A stretch of 64,000 nt of DNA, taken from the NCBI RefSeq assembly GCF_007830315.1, contig NZ_VLKJ01000002.1, positions 1 through 64,000 on the forward strand, given 5' to 3'. This document shows, in pieces, positions 1-7,775 of this stretch; positions within the stretch are counted from its first letter, which is position 1, and each line of letters starts with the position of its first letter. A program made the position numbers and the translations under genes. The notes beneath the pieces are model-generated. The model was not told the DNA's origin. It worked only from the letters and a program-made list of their open reading frames with translations, and searched no databases. Origin of the DNA: Novosphingobium taihuense (GTDB lineage: Bacteria > Pseudomonadota > Alphaproteobacteria > Sphingomonadales > Sphingomonadaceae).

Positions 1-210
1 GCACGGTGGTAGCATCCGCCATGGCAGACCGCCGCGCAACAGATACAGGATCGCCTCGACAATTCGCCTGAGCGGCCATTTGCGCGGACGGCCCACATGC
101 GACGGCGGTGGCAAAAACGGCTCAAGCAGCGCCCATTCGGCGTCGGTCAAATCACTTGGCAAAGCCAAGTCCGCGCGGGCATACTGCGCCCGAGTGGTGT
201 CGGTCCACAT
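1..210 (-). CDS. IS5-family transposase, N-terminal 70 residues (3' end off window)
   Basis: Reading from ATG at 210 gives a frame beginning MWTDTTRAQYARADLALPSD, then DLTDAEWALLEPFLPP and GRPRKWPLRRIVEAILYLL and ending GGLPWRMLPPC at the window edge. This is the DUF4096-type N-terminal region of IS5/IS1031-like transposases, including the usual (D/E)xxWxxLxPhLP and GRPR motifs. The catalytic DDE part would lie upstream of position 1 in window coordinates. Whether the transposase is intact cannot be told. Confidence 0.85.
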   Translation of the reverse strand, partial: MWTDTTRAQYARADLALPSDLTDAEWALLEPFLPPPSHVGRPRKWPLRRIVEAILYLLRGGLPWRMLPPC

Positions 211-312
211 CCTTGATCTCCGGTAGTCTTCGCAAAACCACCTGAATCAACGACTTGGGCTCGCGTCAAGCTAACCCACTGATACCACTCAACTTAGTTT
301 CGGATCAGGCTC
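1..312 (-). mobile_element. IS5-family insertion sequence, one end, truncated by window edge
   Basis: The transposase start and a terminal sequence lie here; the rest of the element is outside the window. Read inward from 312, the end is GAGCCTGATCCGAAACTAAG, a GAGCC-type terminus as seen in the IS427 branch of IS5. It is followed at 313-315 by TAA, compatible with the TNA target duplication of that group. The other terminal repeat cannot be checked here. Confidence 0.75.
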
Positions 313-633
313 TAAGATGCATGGCTGATCCCGGCCTCGGGGCTAATGTCGGCCACGACAACGCCTTCCGCTCGCTGCGTCGAAATCAACGCCTTCTGCG
401 CATCTGAGAATCTCGATGCCTGCATTGGTCCTTCGCTCGCCCCACCCAAGGGAGATTGCAACGAAGAACTCTAACTCCAAGTGATCCGGCTTTCCAGGAT
501 CAGGTCAACACCCCACGACCCCAAATCGTTATGTCATATACCATATGGGTCATGTCAAACCTGCAACATCGCTTACTCATGCCTCCGAAGAGCTCTCGGT
601 CAATCGAGCAGTGCCGCAGGGAGATAGTTCTAA
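313..633. other. Intergenic region between IS end and serine hydrolase
   Basis: About 320 bases with no convincing gene. Short open frames here lack a ribosome-binding site and family signature. The stretch must carry the promoter of the hydrolase gene at 634, but I see no clear -35/-10 pair or operator. A purine-rich GGGAGA at 619-624 is the probable ribosome-binding site. Confidence 0.5.
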
Positions 634-1869
634 ATGGCTTTTTCACGTCAACTGTTGATTGGTGCAATGACCGCTGCGCTGGTCGTGCCAATGCCGGTGC
701 TGGCCCAACAGCAGCTGCCTGCACAACTGCTCCAAGGGGCTGGCTCGGAAGTCCCGGTCGCCACGCAGGTGATGCGCTGGCACATGAACGACGCCGACGT
801 GAATAGCTTTGCTTTCCGCAATATGGACCAGCTCTTTACCACACGCACCGTCCCCCATTCCGGGGCGGTCTGGACCTTGCCCAAAGTCGAACGCGCCGCA
901 GACTTCACGTATAACTTCGGCGGAAAGACGATCACCGCGCAGGAGGCACTTGAGCGTACCTACACCAATGCCCTTCTGATCATGAAGGATGGGCGGATCG
1001 TCACCGAGATTTATCGCAACGGATCAAACGAGCGCACCCGTTTCATGGGCTGGTCGATGACCAAGTCCGTCACATCGACACTGGTTGGAGCAGCGCTGGA
1101 AGATGGCTTGATTGCTTCGCTTGACGATCAGATCACCCGCTACCTCCCCGAGCTCAAAGGCAGCGGCTATGACGGCGTAACCATTCGCCAGATTCTGCAA
1201 ATGCGTTCTGGCGTTGCCTACGAAGAGCGTTACGATTTCGCCAATCCCGGCATTGCTGCCAGCAATCACATCAATGCCCTGGTCAAGAACGTCGTGCGGT
1301 TTGCCGACGCGGCCCGCACGATCAAGCGCGCGCACAAGCCGGGCGAGGTCTTTGCCTACAAGACTATCGACACCGCCGTACTGGGCTGGCTGATCGAGCG
1401 CGTCAGCGGTGGATCGGTTGCCGCCTATACCGCGCGCAAGCTGTGGGAACCACTGGGCACCGAAGCCGACGGATTTTACATCATGGACGGCCAGCCAGGC
1501 ACAGGCCGCGAATTCAGCGGCGCCGGCTACAACGCAACGCTGCGTGATTGGGCACGCTTCGGACAGATGATGCTGAACGGCGGCATCGCCAATGGCAAGC
1601 GCGTGGTAAGCGAGGAATGGGTGAAATTGGCGCAAGCCCCTGCGGGCGCCGAAACCGGCGTTCTGGGAGGCTATGGCTACCAATGGTGGACCATGCCGAA
1701 TTCGGCCGCTTACTCGGCCATCGGGCTGCAAGGCCAGTACGTATACATCGATCCGACAAGCAGGACAGTTGTAGTCAAGCTCAGTTACTTCCCGCCGCAG
1801 GAAGAGGCCGCTGAGCAGGAGACTCTGGCGTTCCTTGCTGCCGCATCGGCGTGGACGCCGAAAGACTAA
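634..1869 (+). CDS. SXXK serine hydrolase (beta-lactamase / 6-aminohexanoate-dimer hydrolase type), exported
   Basis: 411 residues. Residues 1-24 look like a cleavable signal peptide (hydrophobic core, VLA-QQ junction), so the enzyme is probably periplasmic. The SXXK motif is S141-M-T-K144 in GWSMTKS, and a downstream FAYKTIDTAVLGW segment matches the YxS/N region of class C beta-lactamase-like esterases and NylB-type amide hydrolases. The substrate is unknown: ester, amide or lactam hydrolysis are all possible. It is followed 21 bases later by a TonB receptor, suggesting a joint role in taking up and cleaving one nutrient. Not a housekeeping PBP: no transpeptidase accessory domain. Confidence 0.8.
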   Translation: MAFSRQLLIGAMTAALVVPMPVLAQQQLPAQLLQGAGSEVPVATQVMRWHMNDADVNSFAFRNMDQLFTTRTVPHSGAVWTLPKVERAADFTYNFGGKTITAQEALERTYTNALLIMKDGRIVTEIYRNGSNERTRFMGWSMTKSVTSTLVGAALEDGLIASLDDQITRYLPELKGSGYDGVTIRQILQMRSGVAYEERYDFANPGIAASNHINALVKNVVRFADAARTIKRAHKPGEVFAYKTIDTAVLGWLIERVSGGSVAAYTARKLWEPLGTEADGFYIMDGQPGTGREFSGAGYNATLRDWARFGQMMLNGGIANGKRVVSEEWVKLAQAPAGAETGVLGGYGYQWWTMPNSAAYSAIGLQGQYVYIDPTSRTVVVKLSYFPPQEEAAEQETLAFLAAASAWTPKD

Positions 1870-1890
1870 TCAAAGAAACGGGAGGTAGAT

Positions 1891-4104
1891 TTGAAAACAC
1901 AATCCATGATGGGAGGAGCTCTTGCTCTCGCCCTTGCAGCGCAACCGGGAATTGCACTGGCGCAAGCGCAAGGCGCGAACGTCGGCGATTCCTCCGTCAC
2001 CGGCAACGCCGATGAAGAAGGCGTTGGCGAAATCATCGTCACCGCGCAGCGCCGCAAGGAAAAGCTGCAGGATGTCGCCGTCTCAGCCACTGCCTTTGAC
2101 GCCAGTGCGCTGGCTGACAAGGCCGTAACCAACCTCGCCGACCTGCAGAACGCCAGCCCGGCGCTGTCGATCTCGGACGGTGGCATCACCCAGTCGATCA
2201 ACATCCGCGGCATCGGCCTTGCCAGCAACTCGCCGGCCGTGACTGCGGGCGTCGCCACCTACGTCGACGGCCTGTTCCAGCCGCCGATCGTGCAGGCCAA
2301 CAGCTTCTACGATCTTGCCAGCGTGGAAGTTCTGCGGGGGCCGCAGGGCACGCTGGTCGGCTCCAACTCGACCGGTGGCGCAATCTTCATCAACACCCAG
2401 AACCCGCTGCTCGGCGAGGGCCTCGGTGGCTATGCGATGTTCGGTGGGGGCAACTACAACTCGGTCCAGTCCGAAGCTGCCATTAACCTGCCCGTCTCGG
2501 ACACGTTCGGTTTTCGCGCGGCAGGTTTCTACCGCAATCGCGATAGCTTTTACAAAAGCGTCGGGCCGGTCGGCAACGACGCGGGCAAGCTGCGCGAAGG
2601 TGGCGGCCGCTTCACCGCAATGTGGAAGCCGGGTTCGTTCCAGGCCGTTGCCAAGGTCTCGTTTAACGACCGCGACTCCGGCGGTTACGCCTATCGCCCG
2701 ATCCTCGGCACGCCGTCAGCTGCATTTCGCGTGGGTGACATCCGGACCCTCAGCTACGATACTCCGGTTGCTGAACGCCAGAAGGCCTTCCAGGCTAGCC
2801 TCGAACTGCGGCAGGAACTGGCCAGCGGCATCACGCTGCGCTCCGTCACCGGCTATCAGAACAAGAGGATCAAGGCCCTCAACGATCTTGACGCCTCGAC
2901 CGATCCGAATGGTATCACCGAAGATTACTTCGCCGGCGAGAAAGTCTACACGCAGGAAATCAACATCATCTCGCCGACCGAAGGCCGGTTTGACTGGATC
3001 CTCGGTGGCTATTTCCAGCGCAACGACATTGATGTCCGCATTTTCCAGGATCAGAGCGGTTTCCTCACCGACATCGTCCCCAAGAACCAGCGCACCACGA
3101 CCGGGTTGTTTGCCCAGGGCAATTACGAGCTCGTCCCGGGCCTCGAGGCGCAGCTTGGCGTGCGCTATTCGACCTACAAGGCGACCGGCAGCGGTGACGT
3201 GAAGATCGGTCGCGGCATTCCGGGCTTCCCGCCCGAAGGTGCCTCGGTTGCCGATCTGGGCGGCAGCCACAAGGATTCGCTGGCCACCGGCAAGTTCGCC
3301 CTCAACTGGAAGGTCGATCCCGACAACCTGCTCTACGCGCTGGTCGCCCGCGGCTACAAGCCGGGCGGCTTCAATTCGCCCACCTCCAACTTCGATCCTG
3401 AACGCGTGATCAGCTATGAAGCGGGTTGGAAGTCCGCCTTCCTGCGCAACCGCATTCGCACCCAGATCAGCGCGTTCTACAACAAGTATTCGAACTTCCA
3501 GTTCAACGTGGTTGAGCCCACCACCGGTTTTGCCGGGGTGGAGAACATCTCGACCGTGGAGATCAAGGGCGTGGAAGCGCAGGTACAAGGTCGCTTTGGC
3601 GGCTTCGGCTTCGATGCCAACGTGGCCTATGTCGACTCCGACCTGGCCAGCGTCACTTTCGTCAACACCCGGACGTTCGGCGGGGCCGCGCTCGGCCCGC
3701 AGTGCCCGACCGGTACGCCGTCATCGCCGCCGGTCTGCTTCAACTATACACCGTTCATCCAGACCACCGGCGGCGGCCCGAACCTCTATGCTCCGCGCTG
3801 GACCTGGGGCGGCGGCGTGGAATACGAGATCCCGCTGGGTGGCGAAATGTCGCTGACGCCGCGCGTGAACTATGCCTACGTAGGCGAGCAGTTCACCTAC
3901 ATCGGCTATTCGCCGCTGTCTGACCGGCTCAATCCGCGCGGACTGCTCTCGGCGATCGTGACGCTCAGGATCAACGACAAGCTGAAGCTTGAGGCCTGGG
4001 GCACGAACCTGACGAACAAGGAGTACGTCACCGGCCAGCTCAACTCGAACGAGTTCTATGGCGCCCCTCGTGAATACGGGGTCAAGTTGCACGTAACATT
4101 CTGA
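1891..4104 (+). CDS. TonB-dependent outer-membrane receptor
   Basis: 737 residues from a TTG at 1891 preceded by GGGAGGT; ATG at 1906 (residue 6) is the alternative. Signal peptide to about residue 25 (ALA-QAQ). The plug domain shows EIIVTAQRRKEKLQDV, then NIRGIGL, VYVDG-like ATYVDGLFQ and the VEVLRGPQGTLVGSNSTGGA signature. The beta-barrel ends with the aromatic terminus KLHVTF typical of outer-membrane insertion. Such FecA/sphingomonad-type receptors import siderophores, glycans, lignin-derived aromatics or steroids; the ligand cannot be read from sequence. Probably co-transcribed with the upstream hydrolase. Confidence 0.92.
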   Translation: MKTQSMMGGALALALAAQPGIALAQAQGANVGDSSVTGNADEEGVGEIIVTAQRRKEKLQDVAVSATAFDASALADKAVTNLADLQNASPALSISDGGITQSINIRGIGLASNSPAVTAGVATYVDGLFQPPIVQANSFYDLASVEVLRGPQGTLVGSNSTGGAIFINTQNPLLGEGLGGYAMFGGGNYNSVQSEAAINLPVSDTFGFRAAGFYRNRDSFYKSVGPVGNDAGKLREGGGRFTAMWKPGSFQAVAKVSFNDRDSGGYAYRPILGTPSAAFRVGDIRTLSYDTPVAERQKAFQASLELRQELASGITLRSVTGYQNKRIKALNDLDASTDPNGITEDYFAGEKVYTQEINIISPTEGRFDWILGGYFQRNDIDVRIFQDQSGFLTDIVPKNQRTTTGLFAQGNYELVPGLEAQLGVRYSTYKATGSGDVKIGRGIPGFPPEGASVADLGGSHKDSLATGKFALNWKVDPDNLLYALVARGYKPGGFNSPTSNFDPERVISYEAGWKSAFLRNRIRTQISAFYNKYSNFQFNVVEPTTGFAGVENISTVEIKGVEAQVQGRFGGFGFDANVAYVDSDLASVTFVNTRTFGGAALGPQCPTGTPSSPPVCFNYTPFIQTTGGGPNLYAPRWTWGGGVEYEIPLGGEMSLTPRVNYAYVGEQFTYIGYSPLSDRLNPRGLLSAIVTLRINDKLKLEAWGTNLTNKEYVTGQLNSNEFYGAPREYGVKLHVTF

Positions 4105-4109
4105 TGTCA

Positions 4110-4143
4110 AAGGGCCGAAGTGGTTAACCCTGCTTCGGCCCTT
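4110..4143. terminator. Hairpin between convergent genes
   Basis: An 11-bp perfect stem (AAGGGCCGAAG at 4110-4120, CTTCGGCCCTT at 4133-4143) with a 12-nt loop lies between the TonB receptor stop and the 3' end of the LuxR gene. Tails are only weakly T-rich on both strands, so it would be a modest bidirectional terminator. Confidence 0.6.
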
Positions 4144-4174
4144 CTGATACGGAATGCGGTTTGAACCCCGATCT

Positions 4175-5269
4175 CTAAAGCCGTGCGAGGGACTGGCAAA
4201 CCTGCCGGACCAGATCGGCCTGCCGCCCCACACCTGCCTTTGTCAGCGCGCTCTTGAGCTGCATCCGGGCTGTACCCTCGGCAATGCCGCGATGGGCCGC
4301 AAACTCCTTGACCGTCATCCCGCCGACCAGATGCGTGGTCAGCGTTGCCTCTGCCATGGTAAGACCGAACAGATGCGCCACTTCAGTGGCATCGATACGC
4401 GGAGCTGTGCCCGGAGAACATAGGGCAATCAGCGCGAGATTCCGGCCCCACCGGCGCTTGTCCGCTGCATCGCGGCGAAGGACACGCAGATGCAGGACCT
4501 CAGAAGGCTGATCTCCCTCCACTCTGCAGGTATCGCCACGCTGCCCGTGTATTACTCCTCGAACCATGGACATACCATCGTTCGACCGGAAACGCAGCCT
4601 GCCGTTCAGTTGCGCCACTTGAGGCAATCCGTTGACCAGGCTTTCGGCAGCGGCATTCATCCAATGAACCCCAAGGTCCATGTCGCACGCTACCAGCGCC
4701 AGACTGGTGGAGTCCATGAAAGCTTCCGCCACTGACAGTCGAGCCTTGATTCCCGCAACATCTGTAAGAAGCCGCGACATTTGCCGAAAATGCGGGAGGA
4801 GCAGGTTCATAAAATGCAGATCGGCGTCTGTCATGTCGCGCCCGTCACCCGGATAGCGATGAAAGATCATCGTCGTGTGCTCACCTGGGGCAGTTCGGCA
4901 ACCAAGCCAGAAGCCGGCACCAAGGCCACAAGCCGCGAGCCCCTGCTTCAGGTTTTCACGGTCTGTTGCGCTGAATGCAAGGCAGCGGTGGTCGCTCTCG
5001 ATCTCATCCTGCCCGCGAGGCTCGGTATCGCGCCGGAAACGGGGGTTGAGCGGGGAATTAGCCCAAGCATCATGACGGGTCGCCTCCTGCGTGGACCACG
5101 TATCGCGAAGGCTGATTACCGGAATCAGGTCATCCCTGTCGGCCACAAGGCGCTGGAAGACCGCGCTCGCGACACCCAACCGCGATTTGAGCGCATCAAG
5201 GACCTCGGTCCAACGAGTGTCCTCGCTGACCGTGCCATACAATGCAGCAATCAGGTCGTTGTCGTCCAC
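4175..5269 (-). CDS. LuxR-type helix-turn-helix transcriptional regulator
   Basis: 364 residues. The last 65 residues (about 300-364) form a LuxR/GerE-like HTH: FGLTMAEATLTTHLVGG, TVKEFAAHRGIAEGTARMQL, then KAGVGRQADLVRQV. The N-terminal 290 residues have no recognised domain but resemble the PAS/GAF-like sensory part of a large sphingomonad family often found next to TonB receptors. No phosphoacceptor receiver domain is seen, so control is probably by a ligand. It is convergent with the TonB receptor at 1891-4104 and may control the receptor/hydrolase pair; that link is inference from position only. Confidence 0.8.
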   Translation of the reverse strand: MDDNDLIAALYGTVSEDTRWTEVLDALKSRLGVASAVFQRLVADRDDLIPVISLRDTWSTQEATRHDAWANSPLNPRFRRDTEPRGQDEIESDHRCLAFSATDRENLKQGLAACGLGAGFWLGCRTAPGEHTTMIFHRYPGDGRDMTDADLHFMNLLLPHFRQMSRLLTDVAGIKARLSVAEAFMDSTSLALVACDMDLGVHWMNAAAESLVNGLPQVAQLNGRLRFRSNDGMSMVRGVIHGQRGDTCRVEGDQPSEVLHLRVLRRDAADKRRWGRNLALIALCSPGTAPRIDATEVAHLFGLTMAEATLTTHLVGGMTVKEFAAHRGIAEGTARMQLKSALTKAGVGRQADLVRQVCQSLARL

Positions 5270-5459
5270 CGCCCGCCTGCGCTCCCTACCCTCACGTACC
5301 CGATGCCTTCTTATCCCATATTCTCCCTACGCGCGACATAACCTTCAGGCTGATTGGACCTTCGGATCGCGAGCGGCGATATGGGAGACTGCGTTGATGC
5401 GTCTGATGTGTGGCGAGCGATGCTTCGCACGTTACCGTGCCCTCCCCTGGGGACAATAG

Positions 5460-5473
5460 CACATCGAGATGTG
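5460..5473. promoter_or_regulatory. Perfect 6-2-6 palindrome upstream of the HTH-RibB gene
   Basis: CACATC-GA-GATGTG lies 45 bases before the ATG at 5518, followed by TTGACG at 5481-5486. It could be an operator, possibly for the HTH domain of the downstream protein itself. There is no FMN riboswitch signature in the 5270-5517 interval. Confidence 0.35.
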
Positions 5474-5517
5474 ATTTGAATTGACGCTTGCCATGTCGAT
5501 GTGCGACATCCCGAATC

Positions 5518-6792
5518 ATGGCACAGGACATTGTGGCGCGTGCGCGCAAGCTCATCGAGGATCGGGTCATTTCGCGGGCGGCGCTTGCCCGCGCGGCAGG
5601 TCTTCATCCCAACACCTTGCGCGACGCGCTGTCGCCGGACTGGAACCCCACCGCCGACACGCTGACCAAGCTCGAACGGGCGATGGACGACAGCGACGAC
5701 GATGACTTCAGCCTCGCCACGGTCGAGGAAATCATCGCAGACGTGCGCAATGGGCGCATGGTCATTCTGGTAGACGACGAAGACCGCGAGAACGAGGGCG
5801 ATCTGGTGATCCCCGCGCAGATGGCAACCCCGGAATCGATCAACTTCATGGCAACGCACGGTCGTGGCCTGATCTGCCTGTGCCTGACCAGCGACCGCGC
5901 CAACAAGCTCGGGCTCGAACTGATGAGCCGCAACAACGGCACGCGCCATGGCACCGCATTCACCGTTTCGATCGAGGCGCGCGAGGGCGTGGACACCGGG
6001 ATTTCTGCGGCAGACCGCGCCCGCACCGTTGCCGTGGCCGTTGATGCCACCAAGGGCCGCGACGATATCGTGACGCCGGGCCACGTCTTCCCGCTGATCG
6101 CACGTGACGGCGGCGTGTTGGTGCGCGCCGGTCACACCGAGGCTGCGGTCGACCTGCCCCGTCTTGCCGGGCTCAATCCTTCGGGCGTGATCTGCGAGAT
6201 CATGAACGACGACGGCACGATGGCTCGCATGGATGACCTGATCCCCTTCGCGCGCAAGCATGGCCTCAAGATCGGCACGATCCGCGACCTGATCGCCTAT
6301 CGCCGCAAGCATGACCACCTCGTCGAGTGTCTCGAGCAGGCGCCGTTCTATACTGATTACGGCGGTGACTGGACGATCAAGACCTATCGCAACAAGGTCG
6401 ACGGTTCGGTCCACCTGGTGCTGCAGAAGGGCCCGATCCTGGCCGACAAGCCGACGCTGGTGCGCATGCACTCGATCTCGGTCCTGTCCGACGTGCTCGG
6501 CCAGCCCGGCCCCCGCAAGCGGATCCTGCAGCGGGCGATGAGCGAAATCGGCGAAGCGGGCTCGGGCGTGATCGTGTTGCTGATGCCGACCGATCCCGAG
6601 CAGCTCCAGCGCGAAGTCAGCGGCACGGCCGGACACGACATGGAACTGCGCAGCTATGGTATCGGCGCGCAGATCCTTGCCGACCTTGGCATCCACGACA
6701 TGGTGCTGCTGACCAATTCCCACCACAATCTGGTGGCACTGGAAGGCTATGGCCTGAACATCGTGGGCGAGCGGGCGATTCCTTCGATTTAA
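5518..6792 (+). CDS. ribB: 3,4-dihydroxy-2-butanone-4-phosphate synthase with N-terminal HTH and degenerate GTP cyclohydrolase II domain
   Basis: 424 residues from ATG 5518; an upstream in-frame GTG-like start adds 10 implausible residues. Residues about 5-45 form an XRE-like HTH (SRAALARAAGLHPNTLRDAL). The DHBP synthase domain follows with the DDEDRENEGDLV and RAGHTEAAVDL motifs for Mg2+ and ribulose-5-phosphate, giving the 4-carbon riboflavin precursor. The C-terminal ~200 residues have a RibA fold-like sequence, but the segment that should carry the three zinc cysteines reads LVRMHSISVLSDVLGQPGPR, with no cysteine. GTP cyclohydrolase activity is therefore probably lost, as in the RibBX-type fusions. 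A separate RibA would be needed. Confidence 0.88.
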   Translation: MAQDIVARARKLIEDRVISRAALARAAGLHPNTLRDALSPDWNPTADTLTKLERAMDDSDDDDFSLATVEEIIADVRNGRMVILVDDEDRENEGDLVIPAQMATPESINFMATHGRGLICLCLTSDRANKLGLELMSRNNGTRHGTAFTVSIEAREGVDTGISAADRARTVAVAVDATKGRDDIVTPGHVFPLIARDGGVLVRAGHTEAAVDLPRLAGLNPSGVICEIMNDDGTMARMDDLIPFARKHGLKIGTIRDLIAYRRKHDHLVECLEQAPFYTDYGGDWTIKTYRNKVDGSVHLVLQKGPILADKPTLVRMHSISVLSDVLGQPGPRKRILQRAMSEIGEAGSGVIVLLMPTDPEQLQREVSGTAGHDMELRSYGIGAQILADLGIHDMVLLTNSHHNLVALEGYGLNIVGERAIPSI

Positions 6793-6795
6793 GCC

Positions 6796-6817
6796 GGGCT
6801 ACCGGTACTGGTAGCCC
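6796..6817 (+). terminator. Hairpin after ribB
   Basis: GGGCTACC (6796-6803), loop GGTACT, GGTAGCCC (6810-6817): an 8-bp perfect stem starting four bases after the ribB stop codon. No T-tract follows, so it may be weak or serve mainly to stabilise the 3' end. Confidence 0.5.
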
Positions 6818-6821
6818 ACAT

Positions 6822-6915
6822 GCTTGTCGTGATCGCGAGCGTAGCGAAGCAGTCCGGAGGTCGTTTCAGGCCGCGCTGGATTGCTTCTCCCTCCTTGCGG
6901 GCACTGAATGACGAA
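6822..6915. repeat. Degenerate dispersed repeat (GCGAGCGTAGCGAAGC type)
   Basis: The stretch GTCGTGATCGCGAGCGTAGC followed by GAAGCAGTCC, then GGATTGCTTC and GAATGACG, resembles the genome-wide palindromic repeat of many alphaproteobacteria (GTCATTGCGAGC...GAAGCAATCC and its complement). A related fragment sits at 38911-38945. Copy number cannot be known from this window. Confidence 0.5.
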
Positions 6916-6924
6916 GGGAAGTTC

Positions 6925-7770
6925 TCAGCAGGTGGCGCTTGCAGCCATGACTTGCCTGCCATCATGGGCGAAGGCGGCAAGCTCGATGACCTCCCCTTCC
7001 CCACGCATGACTAGATGCAGGGGCTCGTTGCAGATCGCCGGTGACAAGCCGCGGAAAGCGAAGCCTTTGAGCGCGTTGTCGCCGAGTTCGGCCTGCGCAA
7101 GGTCCAGCAGCAAAGTGGCGGTCAATGGGCCGTGGACGACGAGGCCACGATAGCCCTCTTCCTGCGTGGCATAGGGCAGATCGTAGTGGATGCGGTGACT
7201 GTTGAAGGTCAGCGCCGAGAAGCGGAACAGCAGGCGTTCGTCTGGCACGATGGAACGGTGAGCGGACCATGGTGATGGCTCGAAGGAGGTGTCGGCGGGT
7301 GGCGGCGGCACCGCAGGGCTGCCGGCTGCTGCTGCGTCGCGATAGACGATGGTCTGCATCTCGCGCACCGCAAGCTCGCCCTCGCACCGGGTTTCGTGTG
7401 CGATGTCGACGAAGACCAGATGGCCACTGCTGCCGCTTTTTTCGCTGATCGCCATGACGGTGGAGAGGCGTTCTACCCGTGCCAGAAGCGTGAGCGGAGC
7501 GAGGAACTCGACCTTGCTCGAGGCCCACATGCGGCGGGGAAGTGGCACCGGGGGCAGGAAGCTGTCGGGACGTTCGTCACGCCGGGGATGCCCGTCGGGG
7601 CCAAGCTGCGATGTTGGCGCATCAGGTGTGCACAGGCACCAGTGGAAACCCTGCGGCATGGTGTTGCTGGCGGGCGCTTCACGATCGAGCGTGGCAAGCC
7701 AGCGCATGGCAAGGCTACTGTCGACCCGCTCGGTGCGGCGCTCGCTCCTACCGATCCACGCGTCCCACAT
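6925..7770 (-). CDS. HTD2/MaoC-like acyl-CoA dehydratase, probably mesaconyl-CoA hydratase-like
   Basis: 281 residues from ATG 7770, five bases after the stop of the upstream dehydrogenase gene, so translationally coupled. The N-terminal half is a FAS1-like/MaoC-type hot-dog domain; the second half contains FNSHRIHYDLPYATQEEGYR and GLVVHGPLTATLLLDL, the hydratase motif with the catalytic Asp/His positions of this family. Members include mesaconyl-C4-CoA hydratases and 3-hydroxyacyl dehydratases. Because its partner makes mesaconyl-CoA, hydration of mesaconyl-CoA to a malyl-CoA is the best guess. Much shorter than the ~340-residue Mch of the ethylmalonyl-CoA pathway, so it may be a non-orthologous substitute. 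Confidence 0.7.
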   Translation of the reverse strand: MWDAWIGRSERRTERVDSSLAMRWLATLDREAPASNTMPQGFHWCLCTPDAPTSQLGPDGHPRRDERPDSFLPPVPLPRRMWASSKVEFLAPLTLLARVERLSTVMAISEKSGSSGHLVFVDIAHETRCEGELAVREMQTIVYRDAAAAGSPAVPPPPADTSFEPSPWSAHRSIVPDERLLFRFSALTFNSHRIHYDLPYATQEEGYRGLVVHGPLTATLLLDLAQAELGDNALKGFAFRGLSPAICNEPLHLVMRGEGEVIELAAFAHDGRQVMAASATC

Positions 7771-7775
7771 GCCCG

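Noticed and set aside
5270..5517. FMN riboswitch upstream of ribB
   Set aside because: No conserved GGGGCAGGGTGAAATTC-like core or matching helices were found; only a short palindrome at 5460.
5311..6726. 471-codon open frame antisense to ribB
   Set aside because: The sense-strand DHBP synthase motifs are clear; the antisense product is composed of charged low-complexity residues (RARFADF, HARARFADFAHR) without a recognisable family.
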